NCBI RefSeq assembly: GCF_052056915.1
Contig: NZ_CP195119.1
Coordinates: 744,001-808,000, forward strand
Length of the DNA: 64,000 nt
Direction: 5' to 3'
Source: MTP4 sp052056915
GTDB lineage: Archaea > Halobacteriota > Methanosarcinia > Methanosarcinales > Methanosarcinaceae
Made by a program: the position numbers and the translations under genes. The notes beneath the pieces were generated by a model. The model saw only the letters and a program-made list of their open reading frames with translations. It was not told where the DNA came from and searched no databases. Each line of letters begins with the position of its first letter. The first letter of the stretch is position 1. Positions 61,023 to 64,000 of the stretch are shown one piece after another.

Positions 61023-62597
61023 TTATTCATTTTCCAGATACACTCCCTCAAGGTTCAGCCAGGGGTCCTCGGAGGTAATTGTGTACCCCTTTACATAGGA
61101 GTTGACAGCTACGATTTTTTCTTCGTGGACCAGGTAGAAGGCAGGGACTTCTTCGATCACGAAGTCCTGCAGGGAATAGTAAAGTTCCTTCTGCTTTTCC
61201 TCATCCGCAGTCATGTCAGCTGCGTTTACAAGCTCATCGTAGCTTGCGTTCCGGTAGTGGGAATACGGAGCCATGGAATGGTGCACGAAGAAATGCTTCG
61301 GATAGGGGCCCCAGACGAAGTAGCCGCTGCGGAGGATTATGTCAAAGTCCCCGGAATTTTCGAGCTGGGTAATAGCCCCTCCTTCCAGGAGCTTAATTTC
61401 CACATCAATTCCCACTTCCGCAAGTTCACCCTGGATTGCCTGGGCCATGGGGTTGTGCCTTGATGCCCAGACCCCCTTGCTGACCAGGAGGGTCACACAT
61501 AGGGGGTTTCCACCCTTTTCCACTATACCGTCCCCGTTAGAATCTTCCCATCCGGCTTCCGAAAGAAGGGATCTTGCCCTCTCAGGGTCCCGGGAATAAG
61601 TCTCAAGGTCAGGGTTGGAGTACATCATGACCGGAGAGTAGGCCCTACCATTTGCGGCTTTCCCGACCCCTTCAAGCACCTCGCTGGTAATCATTTCCGT
61701 ATCTACAGCATAGGCAACGCTTTGCCTGACCGCCTTATCACTGAAAGGAGCTTTTTCACAGTTAAACTGCAGGAAGTCGGTGAAGGTGGTAAGTTTCCTG
61801 TGTACTTCGATTCCCTCTTCGTTTTCGAGCCTCGAAACATCATATTCAGGGACCTTGATAATCATGTCCACTTCCCCGGTCTCGAGCGCCATAACCCTGG
61901 TGGAAGCCTCAGGAATAATCTTGAAAGTTACCTTTTCGAGTTCGGGATTTTCGCCCCAGTACACTTCGTTTCGCGAAAGTACGATTTCCTGGTCTTTAGC
62001 ATGAGTTTCAAACTTGAAAGGACCGGTCCCGATAGGGCCTACGAAGTTTCCTTCGGCATCAACAGAACTCGGGCTCATTACCGGCCAGGCCACATGGGTC
62101 AGGTAAAAGGGCAGAGGCATGGGTTTTGCCAGCACAAACTTCACGGTGTGGGCGTCAAGGGCTTCCACACTTTCGATTGGCCTGAGCACAGCCTGGGCGA
62201 CATATGACTGTTTGGAGTAGGAAAAGACAACCGCATCAGCTTCGAAAGGTGTCCCGTCATGGAAGCTTACCCCTTCCCTGAGGTGGAAGACCCAGGTCTT
62301 GCCGTCATCCGGTGTTTCCCAGGACTCGGCAAGGCCGGGGACGATGCTCAGGTCAGGGTCAAGCCTGACAAGTGTCTCATAGATCTGGGACCAGACAAAA
62401 CGTCCGTCTCCGTCCGGAAATTTGTCCAGGCACCAGTTGTTGACATCCGTACTGATTCCCACGGTCAGTTCCTGGGAAGAGACTTCGGAACCCGCGCCTT
62501 TAGCGGTTCCGTCCTCTTCCCCGCCTATGCATGCACTGGCACAGATTACGGCCAGAAGTATTAAAGTGATTGTAATGAACTTGAATTTTTGATTCAT
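61023..62597 (-). CDS. ABC importer substrate-binding lipoprotein (peptide/nickel type)
   Basis: 524 residues, SBP family 5. Signal peptide with lipobox CASACIGG (lipid-modified Cys is the second). Family motifs include LAESWETPDDGKTWVFHLRE and GVSFHDGTPFEADAVVFSYS, and DKAVRQSVAYAVDTEMI in the middle. ATG 62597 has AGAGGGT just upstream and begins the signal peptide; the frame open to 62621 is longer but unsupported. First gene of an operon with two permeases, two ATPases and a methyltransferase. The ligand is not known; nickel or a metal complex is as likely as a peptide. Confidence 0.88.
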   Translation of the reverse strand: MNQKFKFITITLILLAVICASACIGGEEDGTAKGAGSEVSSQELTVGISTDVNNWCLDKFPDGDGRFVWSQIYETLVRLDPDLSIVPGLAESWETPDDGKTWVFHLREGVSFHDGTPFEADAVVFSYSKQSYVAQAVLRPIESVEALDAHTVKFVLAKPMPLPFYLTHVAWPVMSPSSVDAEGNFVGPIGTGPFKFETHAKDQEIVLSRNEVYWGENPELEKVTFKIIPEASTRVMALETGEVDMIIKVPEYDVSRLENEEGIEVHRKLTTFTDFLQFNCEKAPFSDKAVRQSVAYAVDTEMITSEVLEGVGKAANGRAYSPVMMYSNPDLETYSRDPERARSLLSEAGWEDSNGDGIVEKGGNPLCVTLLVSKGVWASRHNPMAQAIQGELAEVGIDVEIKLLEGGAITQLENSGDFDIILRSGYFVWGPYPKHFFVHHSMAPYSHYRNASYDELVNAADMTADEEKQKELYYSLQDFVIEEVPAFYLVHEEKIVAVNSYVKGYTITSEDPWLNLEGVYLENE

Positions 62598-63154
62598 ATG
62601 GACCCTCTTTTCTACAGGCATTTCGGGAACGAGTAATTCCGAAAATTCTTGTTCAGCCAGCCTTCAAACGGGGGATAGCGAAAGAAAACCGTAACCTGAA
62701 CCGGAATCTGAGATCTCACGAGGAGCTCAAGAATCAAAATAGCCCCTCAGCCCTCAGGAAGTATCATTCGTCAAGATGTTTGCTCAAACATTATTCAATA
62801 CATTTTATGGTGAGTTTTTAATAACTATAAATGTTAATTTGTTAAAATATTGTAATACTCAATATGATAAAAGAGTTTTCTTATATGAACAACGGTAAAC
62901 ACCGTTAACAAAAAGTAGTAAGCAACTTTCAGGAAATTTTAAAAAATAAACGGAAAAAAAATTAAAAAACAAAATATCCCTATCGGGAAAGCTTCAGGCC
63001 ATAAAAACTTCAGATAATAACCTGAAGTCTCAGGTTAATCATAATCCAGAATCATCATAATCCAGAATCACCCGAATCCAGAATCACCCGAATCCAGAAT
63101 CACCCGAATCCAGGACCATCTTTCAAACTAATCCAAATCCAGAGTCGATTAATC
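62598..63154. other. AT-rich spacer with TATA-like stretch and 16-base repeats
   Basis: About 560 bases. AT-rich around 62780-62970, probably holding the importer operon promoter. The 16-base repeat array is listed separately. No gene is seen. Confidence 0.4.
63042..63117. repeat. 16-base tandem repeat, about five units
   Basis: AATCCAGAATCACCCG is repeated at 16-base steps downstream of the ATPase gene. Confidence 0.85.
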
Positions 63155-63934
63155 TCAGGCTACTTCAAGCTGCTTCAAAGGCAGTACGTAGGGGACTTCG
63201 GCATGGGTACTTACGCTGGCTTCGACCCCGTAAACATAAGCGATATTTTCGGGAGTCAGGACTGAAAAAGGGTCCCCCATTGCAACTATTTTTCCCTGTT
63301 TCATCATGATCATGCCGTCCGAATATTTGGCAGCAAGGTTCAGGTCATGGACAGCCATGAGAGCAGCGACCTTCTTTTCTTTTACAAGCCCTCTTACCAG
63401 TTCCATGACATCGAGCTGGTGCCAGATGTCCAGGTTGCTTGTAGGTTCGTCAAGAAGCATAACCCCGGTATCCTGCACGAGGGCTCTTGCGATCAGGACT
63501 TTTTGTTGCTGCCCCCCGCTAAGCTCATTGAAAATGCAGAGGGCAAGGTCTTCGATTCCAAGCCTTTCGAGTGCTTCCCAGACTCTTTCCTCGTCCTTTT
63601 CACCGCTGAACCAGCCCAGGTGCGGACGTCTCCCCATGAGCACGGTTTCGAAAACGGTGTTCGGAAAAACCCTGTTGGAACTCTGGGGGACATAGGAGAG
63701 GGTCCTTGCCACCTCAAGTCTTTTCATTTGCCTGAGATCTTTTCCTTCAACGGTGATATTTCCCTCCCTTGGAGAAAGGATCCTGTCAATACACTTTAAA
63801 AGTGTGGACTTACCCGCCCCGTTAGGCCCCACAATGCTTACCAGGCTTGAAGCCCGAATGTCAAATGAGACATTTTCAAAAATATTCACATTTGAATACC
63901 CAAACGCCATATCCTTTACCTGTATTTTTACCAT
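63155..63934 (-). CDS. ABC ATPase, FecE/BtuD type (iron complex or cobalamin import)
   Basis: 259 residues. Walker A GPNGAGKST, signature LSGGQQQKVLIARALV, Walker B VMLLDEPTSNLD, H-loop VHDLNLA. The family pairs with FecCD/BtuC permeases. ATG 63934 has AGGAG nine bases upstream and starts the family domain (VKIQVKDMAFGY); the frame open to 63967 would overlap the upstream gene region. The substrate class is an iron-siderophore, haem or corrinoid; it cannot be narrowed here. Confidence 0.85.
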   Translation of the reverse strand: MVKIQVKDMAFGYSNVNIFENVSFDIRASSLVSIVGPNGAGKSTLLKCIDRILSPREGNITVEGKDLRQMKRLEVARTLSYVPQSSNRVFPNTVFETVLMGRRPHLGWFSGEKDEERVWEALERLGIEDLALCIFNELSGGQQQKVLIARALVQDTGVMLLDEPTSNLDIWHQLDVMELVRGLVKEKKVAALMAVHDLNLAAKYSDGMIMMKQGKIVAMGDPFSVLTPENIAYVYGVEASVSTHAEVPYVLPLKQLEVA

Positions 63935-63973
63935 CCTATCAGAACTCCTTTTCAGACCGGAATTCATTTCCCA

Positions 63974-64000
63974 CTAGTGGTCCACCATTTGCTTCAGTGC
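63974..64000 (-). CDS. Possible C-terminus of the upstream permease (cut by window)
   Basis: Eight codons, ALKQMVDH and TAG, read from the window edge on the minus strand. The position fits the end of a FecCD-type permease upstream of the ATPase, but too little is present to be sure of the frame. Confidence 0.3.
   Translation of the reverse strand, partial: ALKQMVDH

Overview
The window looks like a Methanosarcina-type methanogenic archaeon chromosome. The support is a pyruvoyl-dependent arginine decarboxylase, an archaeal-type hybrid-cluster protein, an iron-sulfur flavoprotein, archaeal TATA-box spacing before near-leaderless genes, large AT-rich spacers full of short tandem repeats, and long ABC uptake operons. 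I assign the genus from gene content and style; no search was run. No rRNA, tRNA or CRISPR array was recognised.

Layout. 1-317: tail of an FAD-dependent dehydrogenase. 558-2522: a secreted protein and a DUF3800 protein. 2523-11300: a recombination graveyard in which C-terminal scraps of type I restriction-modification genes (hsdM, hsdS), antitoxin scraps and two palindrome-rich repeat families recur, interleaved with a paralogous family of membrane proteins carrying zinc ribbons. The same debris reappears at 20100-21050. 11563-18024: a peptide/nickel-type ABC importer operon containing a SAM methyltransferase gene, with three different tandem-repeat expansions inside the operon. 18344-20097: a DrrAB-type ABC exporter. 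21412-23031: hydroxylamine reductase / hybrid-cluster protein. 23150-26442: membrane and zinc-ribbon proteins and a YgjP-like metalloprotease. 26760-31740: two tandem HyuA-like ATPases and pyruvoyl-dependent arginine decarboxylase. 31905-40816: two DMT exporters around a 1937-residue DUF4011 helicase-nuclease. 40894-46856: an AT-rich cassette on the minus strand with an iron-sulfur flavoprotein, two radical SAM enzymes, a 544-residue zinc-ribbon protein and a zinc-ribbon/DUF4062 protein. 47985-51016: a Tat translocase locus with two TatC and two TatA. 51234-55769: AmrS-type radical SAM enzyme and a giant NRAMP protein fused to three LytS-type membrane sensor domains. 56055-62597: a second peptide/nickel-type ABC operon, again next to a SAM methyltransferase. 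63155-64000: FecE/BtuD-type ATPase and the end of its permease.

The most interesting points are: (1) three dispersed 88-89 nt elements on the minus strand with a covarying terminal stem and an archaeal TATA box at identical spacing, which look like an undescribed small RNA family; (2) the radical SAM / DUF4062 cassette, which may be a new biosynthetic or defence system; (3) the seven-member membrane zinc-ribbon family; (4) the NRAMP-LytS fusion; (5) the repeated pairing of a metal/peptide importer with a SAM methyltransferase.
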